Origin: Dermanyssus gallinae
Lineage: Eukaryota; Arthropoda; Arachnida; Mesostigmata; Dermanyssidae
Length of the DNA stretch: 64,000 nucleotides
Direction of reading: 5' to 3'
NCBI GenBank assembly: GCA_003439945.1
Contig: QVRM01002438.1
Span: 62,001-126,000 of the forward strand
Both the position numbers and the translations under genes were made by a program. The notes under the pieces were generated by a model, which had not been told where the DNA came from, made no database searches, and was given only the letters and a program-made list of their open reading frames with translations. This document shows positions 11,857 through 22,177 of this stretch, one piece after another. Positions within the stretch are counted from its first letter, which is position 1. Each line of letters starts with the position of its first letter.

Positions 11857-12636
11857 TGGAGCGACCTTTGTAGGGCGGTGTCGTCGTTACTGTTGTTGTC
11901 GTCGTCTATTTATATTGTATTCTTTCTGCTAGGGCTGTTGCTGCTGCAGTTGATGTTGCCACTGTTGACGACGTCTGTCTCTAGTACGGTTAGACAGTGC
12001 AGTAAGTCATTTACGTTTAAGCTACAGTTTTGTTAGAGCCGAATTGCTACGGCTGCCGAGTTCCATCCAAGTAAGCAGGCGTTTGCATGAACTCGGCCAC
12101 CTAAGACGTTTTTTATCTGAATGATAAACTGCCGTTTGTCACTACCAATCTATGTTCCGTGAGCATAACCATATATACTCGTATCTACCGCCGTTGTTGA
12201 GTACCTCTGTTGAAAAGCCATTCATTTGCGCGGGCAACCAGCGGCGGTGGCATTTAATTTGTGCGGCAAAAACCCAATGAACACTACTGAGCGAGCTCGG
12301 TTGTACAAACGCCACCCCTCTTTCGTCACCGCAGCAATAAAGACTACACAGTCAACCGTCAACGAGGCGGTAGCTAACTAAGTAAGACAAAGTGCTTGTG
12401 CCTTCTTCTCCTGATATAGGAAGTGCGGTACTCTAAGACAAAAACGACATAGACGAGAGCTTATGTTGACAAGAAAGTCAACAATTCCGTGACACGTCTG
12501 TAGCTGCTCTAGCCTGCCGTTCGAAGTTTGTTCGAAGCAACAATCCAGTCTTAAGACGGCCGCTATACGGCAACTATTCCGAAAAGGATAGCCTCGCGAA
12601 CCAGCAGCCAATAACAAAAATACCGCGTTACAATGA
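11857..12636. other. Unassigned sequence upstream of the BEL/Pao remnant
   Basis: No recognisable Gag, protease or gene. It may include decayed upstream parts of the element that begins to be readable at about 12637. Confidence 0.3.
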
Positions 12637-12921
12637 CTCACATCTACATTCATCTGGCTGAGGCGTGATCCTGATAAGTACGAAAAATATAACGACGAGC
12701 TGATGACCTTACTCCGCAGCGAATATGCCAAAGAAGTTCACGAGTTCCAGGCTGAGGAGCCATCTCACCGTGACGGAACCTACTATATGCCTCACCATTG
12801 CGTCGGCCTCTACGACAGGTCTCGAACTGTATTTGATTGCAGCAGCAGCGCACCAGGAGAATGTTGGCTCACACAATCAACTTCTGGACGGATAGACCTA
12901 ATGTGTGTTGTTCCAGTGTGA
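12637..12921 (+). pseudogene. BEL/Pao LTR retrotransposon, reverse transcriptase N-terminal remnant
   Basis: One plus frame is open from 12637 to the stop at 12919-12921. It reads RRDPDKYEKYNDELMTLL, then YYMPHHCV, then RTVFDCSSS. This matches the start of BEL/Pao reverse transcriptases: a lysine/tyrosine-rich helix, the Y-x-PHH-x-V motif, and the R-V-VFD-x-S motif. Spacing between the motifs is a few residues shorter than usual, so small deletions are likely. The catalytic palm (YxDD) is missing; the readable sequence stops and the RNase H piece follows about 90 bases later. A defective internal fragment; no LTRs were found. Confidence 0.75.
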
Positions 12922-13008
12922 GCGGACGCTTCACCTCTACAGCCGAGTTCTCTACGTCGGGGCTGAAAGAAAGATTCGTCACGTGACGCTCTAACTGCTC
13001 GTCATTCA

Positions 13009-13248
13009 GTGACGAGCCATGCCCCCTTTACAGATCGGTTTGAGGCATCGGACATAAGGTTCCCTTTTTGGTTGTTCAAGCAGTCGGGCCTCCTCTCGCC
13101 TAGCATGTTCCACTATATAGTCACGGCAAAGCCCTATGTAGGTTCTTCTACCAGGAGCGTAGTTCCGTCCTTGCAATGCATAGAGTTGTGGGTCTGCTCC
13201 GCTCTCTGCTACATCACCATGCCGAGCAGTCACCTGCGTCGAAGGTAA
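13009..13248 (+). pseudogene. BEL/Pao RNase H-region remnant
   Basis: An open plus frame about 90 bases after the RT piece holds FHYIVTAKPYVG followed by VVPSLQCIEL. BEL/Pao RNase H domains carry a V-x-SK-x-RVAP motif followed after a few residues by IPRLEL, and the spacing here agrees. A degraded F-x-AS word precedes it in the position of the catalytic FxDAS. Together with the piece at 12637-12921, on the same strand and in the same order, it shows one element that lost about 1 kb between RT start and RNase H. Confidence 0.55.
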
Positions 13249-13491
13249 CAGGTCCGTTTGAACAACGGCCGGGATCTCCGCGGCCTGAGCCTTCTACACT
13301 TGACTGGCCTCTGCATCACTTTTTCCAGAGACTGATAACATTTATCCACATCACTTCCGACTACGACACTCTTGAAACCAACTAAAAGTGATTAGATAAA
13401 GTTGGCTAGTAGGCTTCATCGGTATGAACGTGCTTACCCTAGAGATGGAACGCGTACTATTATAACTTGTACAGCTTTCGTGCAGCAAGTT
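13249..13491. other. Unassigned junction between two element remnants
   Basis: Lies between the plus-strand BEL/Pao piece and the minus-strand endonuclease piece. No integrase motif was recognised. Confidence 0.3.
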
Positions 13492-13930
13492 TCAGAACCT
13501 CCAAGCTTTCAACCTCACCTTTATCATCTTATGAAACGAGTCTATGGTTCTCTTGCCGCTATGATAGACGCAAGGGAAGTCAATACATGCGTTACCACAC
13601 GCAAAGCCCAAAATCTCCATAAGCTGCAGGAGAACAACCCCTTGGCTTTCAGTAGCTCCGTCATCTATTGTGCAATTAAAGCCACCTCCAACAACTGTTG
13701 AAGGCCCAAGGTCAAGCAAATGCGACGTCAGTACTTCTGCAGCATCAAAATGTAGAGGGAGATAAAACACGACATTGTTAACACTTCTGAATGAAACCGT
13801 TATATAGTGTTCATTCTTTCTAACATTGCAGTTAGACAACAGTTTGTCCTTCTACAAAAGCAACGTTACGTAGTATCCAGATGGTGCCACTGAGATATAC
13901 GAAACACGATTACTAAGACTTGATAATTTT
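13492..13930 (-). pseudogene. Non-LTR retrotransposon endonuclease (APE-type) remnant
   Basis: The minus frame 13839-13492 (115 codons) reads, from about residue 25, NNVVFYLPLHF, then a Leu-rich stretch, then VVGGGFNCTIDDG, then QGVVLLQLMEILGF and TIDSF. That is the C-terminal half of an AP-endonuclease-like domain of non-LTR elements: YLPP, GGDFN-x-x-L/I-D, a following helix with G-x-x-L-x-x-L-x-x-x-x-G, and S-x-IDxF. The GGDFN aspartate (catalytic site) is Gly here, so even this part is dead. Faint continuation lies upstream to about 13930. It stops before any RT domain. It points opposite to the BEL/Pao piece next to it. Confidence 0.66.
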
Positions 13931-13972
13931 GTCTGGTAGACTTTTTTCACTCTCGCAATACTTACACGTGAG

Positions 13973-14006
<34 letters not shown>
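13973..14006. repeat. (TA)n microsatellite
   Basis: TA run with one AA phase slip at 13981-13983. Confidence 0.95.
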
Positions 14007-14266
14007 GAACGCATGGCTATATCGACTTAAAGATGACGCTACAAACAATGGCAATATTATTACAAAATGTAATAGCTACTACGGATTAGGAAAGCCTTTT
14101 TAAAGGCTTCTGTGACAGTGATCTACTTGCACTACAGCAAGAAAAACGAGTAGCTTTAGTACATAACTATTCTAGATAGAGTCATGCTGGCATACGGTCT
14201 CCCCCTTCCCTCCCCGACTCTCGCCATTTGTTACCTAGAGATATATAGGAAAATGACAAAACACAC
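14007..14266. other. Unassigned sequence
   Basis: No gene seen. A small palindrome AAAGCCTTTTTAAAGGCTT lies near 14092-14110. Confidence 0.4.
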
Positions 14267-14288
14267 ATATATATATATATATATATAT
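14267..14288. repeat. Short (TA)n microsatellite
   Basis: About 11 TA units preceded by ACACAC. Confidence 0.9.
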
Positions 14289-14880
14289 GTCTGCAGGGAG
14301 AGAAAGTGAAAGAGTGTAAGAAAGAACGAGAGAAACATGATTCAGGTCATAGAAGGTACAAACCTCATATTTACGTGCTCGCGCACGGCACGACGGCCTA
14401 CTCGTCTCGGGTCGCTGTCGGTGTCGTATTTTTATGCGACTCACACGCAACGGTCGCTCTTTTTGTGCGATGCCTTTCTGGATGTCTTTCCGATAACGGA
14501 GATAGATAGAGTTTCCTGTTCTCTCTGCTTTCCGAGCGCATGTGGCGGGAGTGCAGCAGCGACTTAGCGTGCTCTCGCAGCAGCTTGACATCGTAATGCC
14601 CATCTTTATTTCTACCTCTTCCTCTAGATAGAGACTATCATGGCTGGCGGACTGGCTTCTGCCTGGCTGAAGCGCCAAAGTCATAGAAGAAGTGCATAGT
14701 AGAAGAGCGGAGCAAAGAGGGAAAGCGAAGAGAAGAGACGATGAAGGAGGCCAGTCAGTAAAGCTTAGCTCAGCTCCGATGGCTGCTGACCCAGTCAGCC
14801 GATCTGGACTGAACTAGACTAGGATGGGCGCGACTGGGTAACTGAAAAGCAAGCATAGTTGTACCCAGATGCGTTCGATT

Positions 14881-14918
14881 GGGGTTTTGGGGGGGCGGGG
14901 GGGGGGGAGGGGGGAGGT
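14881..14918 (+). other. G-rich tract, likely G-quadruplex former
   Basis: Runs of four, seven, four, eleven and six G separated by TTTT, C or A within 38 bases. This fits an intramolecular G-quadruplex on the plus strand. Whether it acts in regulation is unknown. Confidence 0.6.
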
Positions 14919-15040
14919 GAGGATATGTGAGGGAGACGAAGTAGCGGAGTCGCAAGTGTGTCGTCGAAGTCAGTGTTTATGCGGCTGGGTATGGACTAGT
15001 GATGGGTAGTTTTTTTTTCGACTTCCGGATGCACGGAGCT

Positions 15041-15068
15041 ATATATATATACACATATATATATATAT
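15041..15068. repeat. (TA)n microsatellite
   Basis: Two TA blocks split by ACACA. Confidence 0.93.
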
Positions 15069-15786
15069 GCCAAAAGCGGCTAACAGAATGATTCAGCAGG
15101 CGAACGCCGAAGCTGCGGCAACGACAGACGACAGTGAGGACTGAAGACTTAAGGATTCCCTCTCCCTAATCCTCGGCGTCCAAGCGTAAGCCGCGGCCGC
15201 TGCCGCCCATACCACCAACGCCGCCACCGACGCCGTTGTCGTTGTCGTTGTCGTCGTCGTCGACGTCGACAACGGCAACGAAGATGAAGTCTCTTCTCGG
15301 CAGTTGGCCGAAGAGGTATTACGGGCGTGCCGTTGTTGATGCCCCCCCCCCCCCCCCACCGGCCTACGTCGAGCCCCTCAGGGCGAGAACTCTTCCCGGC
15401 CGGGCCAGCCGACGAAAGCGCACAATAGCAACATATTTTCTCGTATTCCCTTTAGATTTCTCACATATCCACCTTTCATTCTCTTTCTGCCCTTTTTCAT
15501 ATCTGACCATTTATTCTCCTTTCTTTCTTCACCTATGTATGTACCTGTCCTATTTGCCCTTTTCCCTTTTTCTCATTCTGTACCTGCGCTGAGCTTCCTG
15601 TCATTGTGAAGACAGCTCTAAATTCATCTCGTTGATGTTGCTGCTTAATTTCCCCGTTCCCTCTTCCCTTTTCTTCTTGAGTTCAATTTTCGCGCTCAGT
15701 ATTGTCTGTCATGTGTGGCCATCGTGAGGTTTCGTATCTCCTGTTCATATATATTATGCAATGTATTATTGCTTCATAGTTCACTC

Positions 15787-15789
<3 letters not shown>
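15069..15789. other. Unassigned, GC-rich then pyrimidine-rich
   Basis: GTC/GAC trinucleotides at about 15230-15280, a C16 run at 15342-15357, then CT-rich sequence from 15440 to 15600. No supported exon. Confidence 0.35.
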
Positions 15790-15847
<58 letters not shown>

Positions 15848-15849
15848 TA
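15790..15849. repeat. (TA)n microsatellite
   Basis: Long nearly pure TA array with a TTTA slip near its right end. Confidence 0.97.
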
Positions 15850-16788
15850 CATAGTACACAAATCGAGGTGCGGATTTCCCTGTGTGAAAGCCGACTGTGA
15901 CTCCGTATCTTCTAAGATGATTGGCGGTGCATCAATTTCCACCAGTGACCATGGCATGATCACGTATTACACAGATCACATCTTGTTTCTGTGCACATTG
16001 TTGGGGCAGGTAGTCAGGTCATCGGTTAAATTTAGCGTTCTATCTGTAAGCCTACATCCATTGCAGGAGATGATGTAGGGAGTAACTATGGAGAGTACGC
16101 AGCACAAAATCATCGATCGTTGATGTACATTGTCTGGATGTACTGACAGAGATAACTCCAATATGAACGTAAATGACACTGCCGACAATGCGACACCGTA
16201 CTCGAATACCATATAAGATATGTAAAGAGTCAGTTTTGGGATACTCTTACTGAATTTGTCAAATACTTTAAATCCTCATACCTCGAATTTATCTTTTACA
16301 AGTGATACATGCGTGCTGGCGCACTTTGGCCACAATAATATTACTTATGATTGCATACTCGAAGTTAAAAGACTTTAGTATAAAATGTCTGTTTAAGGTC
16401 TACCGATACTGACAAGCGGCACATTTAAGTACGGTACATAATTAGCGTAAAAAGTTGTGAGGACTTTGTCTCTTAATTGGATAAGGCGCTCGTTCGTGTA
16501 AAATACAAATATGTATGCACAGTTTTACAAGAAGTTTTTTAGGCCGATAATATCTTGCGCATTACCTGTGCAATGTATCAATTTTTGCAAAGATATGCAA
16601 CTGCAATTTTGCATACAATGTTGGTTAAGCAAGTCGCACAATATTGCAGTTATGTATTCAGGTTGGACCAGGTTGCCAAATATCCCGTAACAAGTCAAAA
16701 CTGTAACTTGATCAGGACTCAAAATTAACGGCAAGTCAGCTCAGCTAAAATTGATCATGTAATCAAAATGTTTGCTTGCCAATGGCTT
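15850..16788. other. AT-rich unassigned sequence
   Basis: No protein motif. The right part directly precedes the RT remnant and may be decayed element sequence, since an upstream fingers domain would be expected there. Confidence 0.3.
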
Positions 16789-17490
16789 TAGAAATTTGAG
16801 AGAGTTAACCATGAGAAACTTGTACAGAAGCTTAGGTAGTTAACTGTTGATATTGGCTCAATATTATGGATTGCTAGTTATCTTACCTATAGAGAGTTCT
16901 GCGTTTGCGTAAACCGTAACTTTAGTGAGTCGGGTGCGTCTCCCTCTGGCGTTCATCAGGGATCAAGCCTCGGTCCAATTTGATTTTGAATATTTATTTT
17001 AGATCTTAAAAACGTTTTCTCCGAATCGATAACGTATAAGTTTTATGCTAATGATCTGAAACTGTACGGACCTTCCAACATGGCTACTAAAAGACAAGTA
17101 CCAGAGTGTACGATTTAGGCTGTTTCTAAATGGAGTGTGGATAAACGAAATGCTCATATCAGTGCCGAAATGCGCAGTATTTTATTTAAAGAAAGTCCAT
17201 GCTACATGAGAACGCTATCCCTATTTTAAATTGCATTAAGGACCTCGGGGCCGCGGTGACACCGGAACTGAATTTTAGCACTTGTATCACACAAGTCAAT
17301 CGATCAACTGGCCAAAACAGACCATGTAAATAACATGCTTTCGGGGCAGATGGCCAGGCCACTGAGAACTTAAAAATCTAACGGTGCAAATGTCAATGCA
17401 CTAGTAAACTGACTGTTGTACGAATCTAGGTAACGGTTTGTAAAATGTTAATACTGTAAATATTGTCCTCTTTGACGAAATAAAGGTTCA
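16789..17490 (+). pseudogene. CR1/Jockey-like non-LTR retrotransposon RT remnant, including palm
   Basis: In one plus frame from about 16794: KFERVNHEKLVQKL, WIASYL, YREFCVCVNRNFSESG, SGVHQGSSLGP, a Phe-Ile-x-Asp-Leu block, then FYANDLKLY at 17040-17066. These are consecutive RT motifs of animal CR1/Jockey-type elements: KAFD-x-V-x-H, WI-x-SYL, SGVPQGS-x-LGP and F-x-YADD-x-K. The second-last catalytic position is changed (YADD reads YAND), and stops interrupt it at 16831, 16981, 16987 and 17116. After a frameshift, 17236-17292 gives IKDLGAAVTPELNFS, the post-palm DLG...L-x-F block. It ends with AT-rich sequence containing AATAAAGG near 17480. About 700 bases survive of an element normally several kb long. 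Confidence 0.8.
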
Positions 17491-17961
17491 TTTGCATTGA
17501 ATACATTACAGGGACACGACTTTCTAATGTGTACAGCAGATGTATCGATGTATACACACTTATACATGTGTAACTATGTTATCTTATTGTACACAGCTGT
17601 ATATATTTTTTTGTCGAGTAAAAAACAGCGGTTTGTCCCTCCGTCTGTCAACCCGTTTGCTGCTTTGTGCTCTGACAGATGAAAAGAATTGCTGACCTCC
17701 TGCCACAGGTTTATATATATATATTTTGTATAGGTGCATGTATATGGCTTGTCGGCTCGACTCTAGTCAGAAGGAATCCTATAGATGTGCTGTGCGCACT
17801 CCTACAATACAACCGGTAGTCTTGGAGCAAAGTCGTGCGACCCAAACGTAACTTTGGCCACAGCGGCAAAGATAGCCGCCTTAGAGAAACAGAGGTGGCG
17901 GAACAGAGAGCCATCTAGTAGGTTTAACCACTAAGAGCTATAACATCTCGGCCTGCGAGTA
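17491..17961. other. Unassigned sequence with a short TA run
   Basis: A short TA run lies at about 17711-17725. Nothing else recognisable. Confidence 0.35.
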
Positions 17962-17982
17962 CCCCCCCCCCCCCCCCCCCCC
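17962..17982. repeat. C21 homopolymer
   Basis: Uninterrupted run of 21 C followed by GCCTCCCCCC. Such runs are length-unstable and are prone to assembly error. Confidence 0.95.
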
Positions 17983-18008
17983 GCCTCCCCCCGAGCTTCA
18001 TTCCTTAC

Positions 18009-18101
18009 CTATCGAGAGCTGAATGCTGAGCTCTGCCAGACAGGTTGTTGCTCTTGCTTGATGTTGGGTGAGGGAGTTAACGTCGTACAAGCAACGACAA
18101 G
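18009..18101 (-). CDS. Candidate internal exon, unknown protein
   Basis: On minus it is bounded by a pyrimidine-rich acceptor (TTTCTTTTTCATCGTAG before 18101) and a good donor (GTAAGG at 18008-18003). It is 93 bases, divisible by three. Two frames are usable: one reads CRCLYDVNSLTQHQARATT, the other reads TPSPNIKQEQQPVWQSS but ends in TAG at the exon edge. No neighbouring exon was matched, so phase cannot decide. Confidence 0.3.
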   Translation of the reverse strand, partial: LVVACTTLTPSPNIKQEQQPVWQSSAFSSR

Positions 18102-18761
18102 CTACGATGAAAAAGAAACAGGAATTACGCGCTACACAGAGTAAGATGCTGCCACTGCTAGCAGCGCAAAGCGCGTGGAGGGAGTCCACGTAGATAGAGG
18201 ATAGGAGGAGGGGGAATAGGCACAGAGCTGAAGTCCGCTAGAGTGAAGCTAGATCTCGCTTTCACCTCCTACCCAATGTAATCCCCGCCAGGCACGGGCA
18301 GGTCAAACAACATCATCAGCATTATCAGCAGCAAAATACCAGCGTCGTCTACAACAGGAACAACAGCAACAACCGCGCCCTTTTTGCACATCGTACTCAT
18401 CGTACTTCGGACCAGCAGATCAGCAAAGAAGGGTAATATATTTAGCACGTCCGTCAAGCGACTAGAGAGGAGGCACCAAGAAATCGAGGGCGATTCTTTC
18501 TCTGCCTTCTATCGAGTAGGGGCGCATCTAGGTCATGCGAATAGCCACATCGTTGTCTGACGGGATCAGGTCATTATTATCTAGCTGATTTGCGGCGGCC
18601 TCTACTGGTCAATACTGGTGGGTCAATAGGGCAACAGGGCAAAAATCCTTCTTTTGTTGTGAGTAAAGTCGACAGTAAACACATGGCGTAGTGTGCGTTT
18701 ACCTACTGTTATGCAGTCTTCTAAGAAACTATCTATCTAATCACGCCACATTACGAAACCG

Positions 18762-18763
<2 letters not shown>
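18102..18763. other. Unassigned sequence
   Basis: CAGCA-type trinucleotides occur near 18310-18370. No gene recognised. Confidence 0.35.

Positions 18764-18813
<50 letters not shown>
18764..18813. repeat. (TA)n microsatellite
   Basis: Pure TA, 25 units, framed by GCC and GGC on either side. Confidence 0.97.
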
Positions 18814-18815
<2 letters not shown>

Positions 18816-19711
18816 CTTAACCAGAAAGCCACATAGGTTTGCCAACCAATTTTCAGATTGATTTGGCTAGGATCATGTGCTCCCAACTGGCGCGTTTACT
18901 GAACGCCGTGTAACGCAGTTTCAGCGAATGCCATTGTCAAAGTCGGTTTGTAAGGTTCAGAATCGGAAATTTTAATCTCAAAGACAAGTGCTAAAGCGGG
19001 CGACTTTTGAAAACAGAAAAAACAGTCTGCTTAAAAAGTCTAAGAAGCTTCAACGTTTTATATGTCCTCTATCAAGGGGCATACGAAACGTCGCTTCGGC
19101 CAGAAAGTACCATACCAACTCACCGATCCTGGACCCCTACGGCGCACGTGTGCTTTTCTTTACGCTATGTACGAATAAAACCTTTGTGCTAGAAAAAGTA
19201 GTGACATACGAAGAAAACTAGCTAATCGACCTCAAACGTCATGTACGGAAAATACTATTGGCTAGGTAGCGCATCTTCTGCACCCAATTTGAGAAAAAAA
19301 CACATTATATCCAAATATAAGCTTGTTTTTGTAAAACGCGAAAGTGTCGCTCGTGAAGAATTCCTGAACCGTAACAAACGGTAATTACGATCCTACGCTA
19401 TAAGCACCATGCTAGCGTGTTGCACCAAGCAAAGCGTAACCATCCAGCGTTTGTATAAAGACAGGGCATCTTGTTTCACAGGGACGAAACATGCCTCACA
19501 CGAAACGTAGGCAGAAAAAACGTCTTGTAATACGAGAATTAAGATGGGAACTGCTTACCCACGCCTCATGTTCACTTCACTTAGTCAGATCAGACTTTGC
19601 CTATGCACATCCTTACAAGCTTTTTTAATAGTAAAAAGCAAAATATTATGAGGATTAGTTTGCATAAAAATGAGGAAATTTAAGTGTAGTAAATGTTAGC
19701 AGGACAATGCA

Positions 19712-19714
<3 letters not shown>
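18814..19714. other. Unassigned AT-rich sequence
   Basis: One plus frame (18988-19218, 77 codons) is rich in Lys and Arg but fits no domain along its length. Several CATGTA/CGTAC words and near-palindromes occur, none convincing. Confidence 0.35.

Positions 19715-19749
<35 letters not shown>
19715..19749. repeat. (TA)n microsatellite
   Basis: Pure TA, about 17 units. Confidence 0.97.
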
Positions 19750-19750
<1 letters not shown>

Positions 19751-19972
19751 CGATGCTAATAGACATTACCCTAAGCTGAGCATTTTTTGAAAGACAAGTG
19801 AAACCTATGCAAATTTGATTGCCCTCGTAGGTCGAGGAACATAACTTACAACAAAGCATAACAGAGCACAGCTAAGCAAAACTAAGCGCCGCACCGTGTC
19901 TTGCCGAGATAACCAATTTGCGCATCGTCTGTAGTAGCGGGCACTTCGCATTTAGCACGATGAGGTCATTTG

Positions 19973-20027
19973 CGCGTGGGTTTCTTGTATTCTCGCGTGG
20001 GTTTCTTGTATTCTCGCGTGGGTTCTC
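19973..20027. repeat. 21-bp tandem repeat, 2.6 copies
   Basis: The unit begins CGCGTGGGTTTC and restarts at 19973, 19994 and 20015 with perfect copies until the third breaks off. Confidence 0.9.
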
Positions 20028-20404
20028 GACTCGAATAGGCACTGCGGTGGTACTTTTCCTTTGTTTGTTGGTCGTGTGAAAGGTATCACAATAACTAGTA
20101 TATTCATTATATAATGTTTACGCCATTATGTGGCGTAGTCTATCTGTGGTAATAATCCGTGTAATCTATGATATAAATAATAACAATATTAATAATGACT
20201 AGAAAAACTTTCACGCCGTAACCGAGGGGTCCTATAAGTTGTGGCAAGGTGCGTTTTACCGGGATCACTATTCCTATATGGTCACACGGCAGACGCTTAG
20301 TCTGAGACCTTAGGCTCTCATGGACTGCGCCGTCGCATTACCTGCGCCATAGGTCAGTTGAGCTTGGATATAACGCATCACACGCGGCAGACTCGGAGCA
20401 GCAA
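20028..20404. other. Unassigned sequence
   Basis: AT-rich to 20210, then mixed. No gene or RNA family recognised. Confidence 0.35.
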
Positions 20405-20462
20405 AGATATTATCTCAAGCTGTCGAGAAGTTACAGCTTCTCGACAGCTTGAGATAATATCT
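20405..20462. other. Perfect 26-bp hairpin
   Basis: The arm 20405-20430 is exactly complementary to 20437-20462, with a 6-base loop TTACAG. There is no mismatch in 26 pairs and complementarity ends abruptly on both sides. It could fold as a 58-nt RNA hairpin, or be a recent inverted duplication or a small foldback element. Animal microRNA precursors usually carry bulges, so a perfect stem argues for a young inverted repeat, but small-RNA data would decide. Confidence 0.85.
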
Positions 20463-21072
20463 ACCAGACAAACTGCTTGGTAGCCGTTACACTGAAGAAA
20501 ATGTCTACCCTATCAGGGTGGGGAACTGGGAACCAATACGTTTCAAAAGGATACCGCAAGATGAATGGAGCAAGTTGCGAGTGACTGACGGAGAGTCAAA
20601 GAAAACCGTGCTGAAAAAAGCGAAGAAATAAGATTTCCCCTTTTGGCGGCTTTTGTTGCCGTTGTGATTGCTGCAGGAATGGCATGCACACGAGGTTGCA
20701 CACTAGTTGGCACGTGCACACAAGGTGCATTGTGCCTAGCACATCATCACTTGATACGTTCGGCCCAAGGGTTTCACCAAGTTGGCGATCAATTTCGTTG
20801 CCGGTTCTGCTTGCAGATGTGCGCTAAATACCACGCAGCAAGCTGCCAGACGCATCCGCAGTTGTTGCACTTCTTCGACCGATGGGACTGGGTGGGCGCT
20901 GAAGTGTTTAAATTGTATATAATGACGATTGTATAGTAATTATGTGCCATCTTGAAATGCAAAGTGTGCATTGTGAAATCAACAATATGCATGTACATTT
21001 AGTTGCTGCAATAGGGGCATGTAACGTACTGATGTAGAGAACGAGACAGGGAAGGAATAAGCGCGATGAGAG
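20463..21072. other. Unassigned sequence
   Basis: A 97-codon plus frame (20643-20933) is Cys- and His-rich (RCRFCLQMCAKYHAASC) but has no known spacing of a zinc-finger class and no splice support. Confidence 0.3.
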
Positions 21073-21343
21073 AGCGAATACATAAGGACGATCAGAGAGA
21101 GAGAACATATACGGGAGATCAGAGCGAGAGAGAGAGAGAGAGAAGGAGCGAGTGGGAAAAACATAAGGCAGATCAGAGAGAGAGAGAGAACGACATAATA
21201 GAGATCAGAGGGAAGAGAGAATACATAAGGTGGACCCGAAGGGGGAGTAAGAGAGAATACATAAGGGAAGTTAGAGAGAGAGAGAACGAAAAAGTACACA
21301 AGGGTGAAAAAGCTAATACGGGAACGGAGAGAGATAGAGAAGG

Positions 21344-21376
<33 letters not shown>

Positions 21377-21440
21377 CGAGAGGAAAGAAAGAAAAGCGAG
21401 AGGAGTAGAAGAGACAGAAACACAAAAGGAAGATAATGGG
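21073..21440 (+). repeat. Purine (GA)n-rich tract
   Basis: About 370 bases of mostly A and G on plus with many GAGAGA runs, longest at 21346-21376. The complementary polypyrimidine strand explains long Ser/Leu-rich minus open frames. The tract can form triplex DNA. Confidence 0.85.
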
Positions 21441-21982
21441 CGACTAAGGAGCGGAGGAGAATAACAAGATGAAGGAAAACCCCCGGTAGCACCACCACCA
21501 CCAAGGCCGCCGCCGCCGTCGTTTCTGCTGCGGCGGCGGCGTCGTCTATAATCGTTGCCGTCCAGATCGTGGTCGGTGCCGTCGTCATGCGCGTGGCCGT
21601 CACCGTGTCACACACGCCAAAGCGTCACCACCAGCAGTGCCGTTGGAGTAACGGCAACCGATAGAGCGGAACAGAAGAGCGTACAGAGGCGGGCAGGCAG
21701 ACCCGGCAGCCAGGCAAGCGGGCAAACGACTGCTATGCCCTGCCAAGCTGAGACCAAGGAGGAACGCGTCACCCGCCCTCCCTCCGGAGGAGTAGAGGGC
21801 CCTGCGTTTTCCTCGGAAGAAGAGAGGTGGAGATTTCGGGTCGGACGGACGAACCAGGGCGAGAGAGGCTAGAGAAAGAGAAGAGTGTGCCCAACCGAAA
21901 AAGAGAGAGCGAGAGAGAGAGAGACAGAGGCTGGGAAGGGCAAGTGTAAAAGAGAACGTGCGCCAGCGGGAGAATGCGAGCA

Positions 21983-22003
21983 ATATATATATATATATAT
22001 ATA
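21983..22003. repeat. Short (TA)n microsatellite
   Basis: About ten TA units inside GA-rich sequence. Confidence 0.9.
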
Positions 22004-22177
22004 CAGAGAGAGAGAGCAAGAGAAGGGCGACGGGCATAACAGAAATGGCGAACGCGCGGCCAGTAAACTCTACACCGCGTACCGAGGACAATAACGAAAA
22101 CAACGACCACACACCACGTTGACTCGTGCTGCTGCTGCTTCTGTCGGGCAGCTGCTGCTGCTGCTAGTGCTACTTAC

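Noticed and set aside
18988..19218. Plus frame with RATFENRKNSLLKKSKKL, which resembles the start of a MADS box
   Set aside because: Only the first helix pattern matches; the Cys/Ile/Phe core that follows in every MADS domain is absent, and no splice or start support exists. Lys/Asn-rich AT sequence makes such a match plausible by chance.
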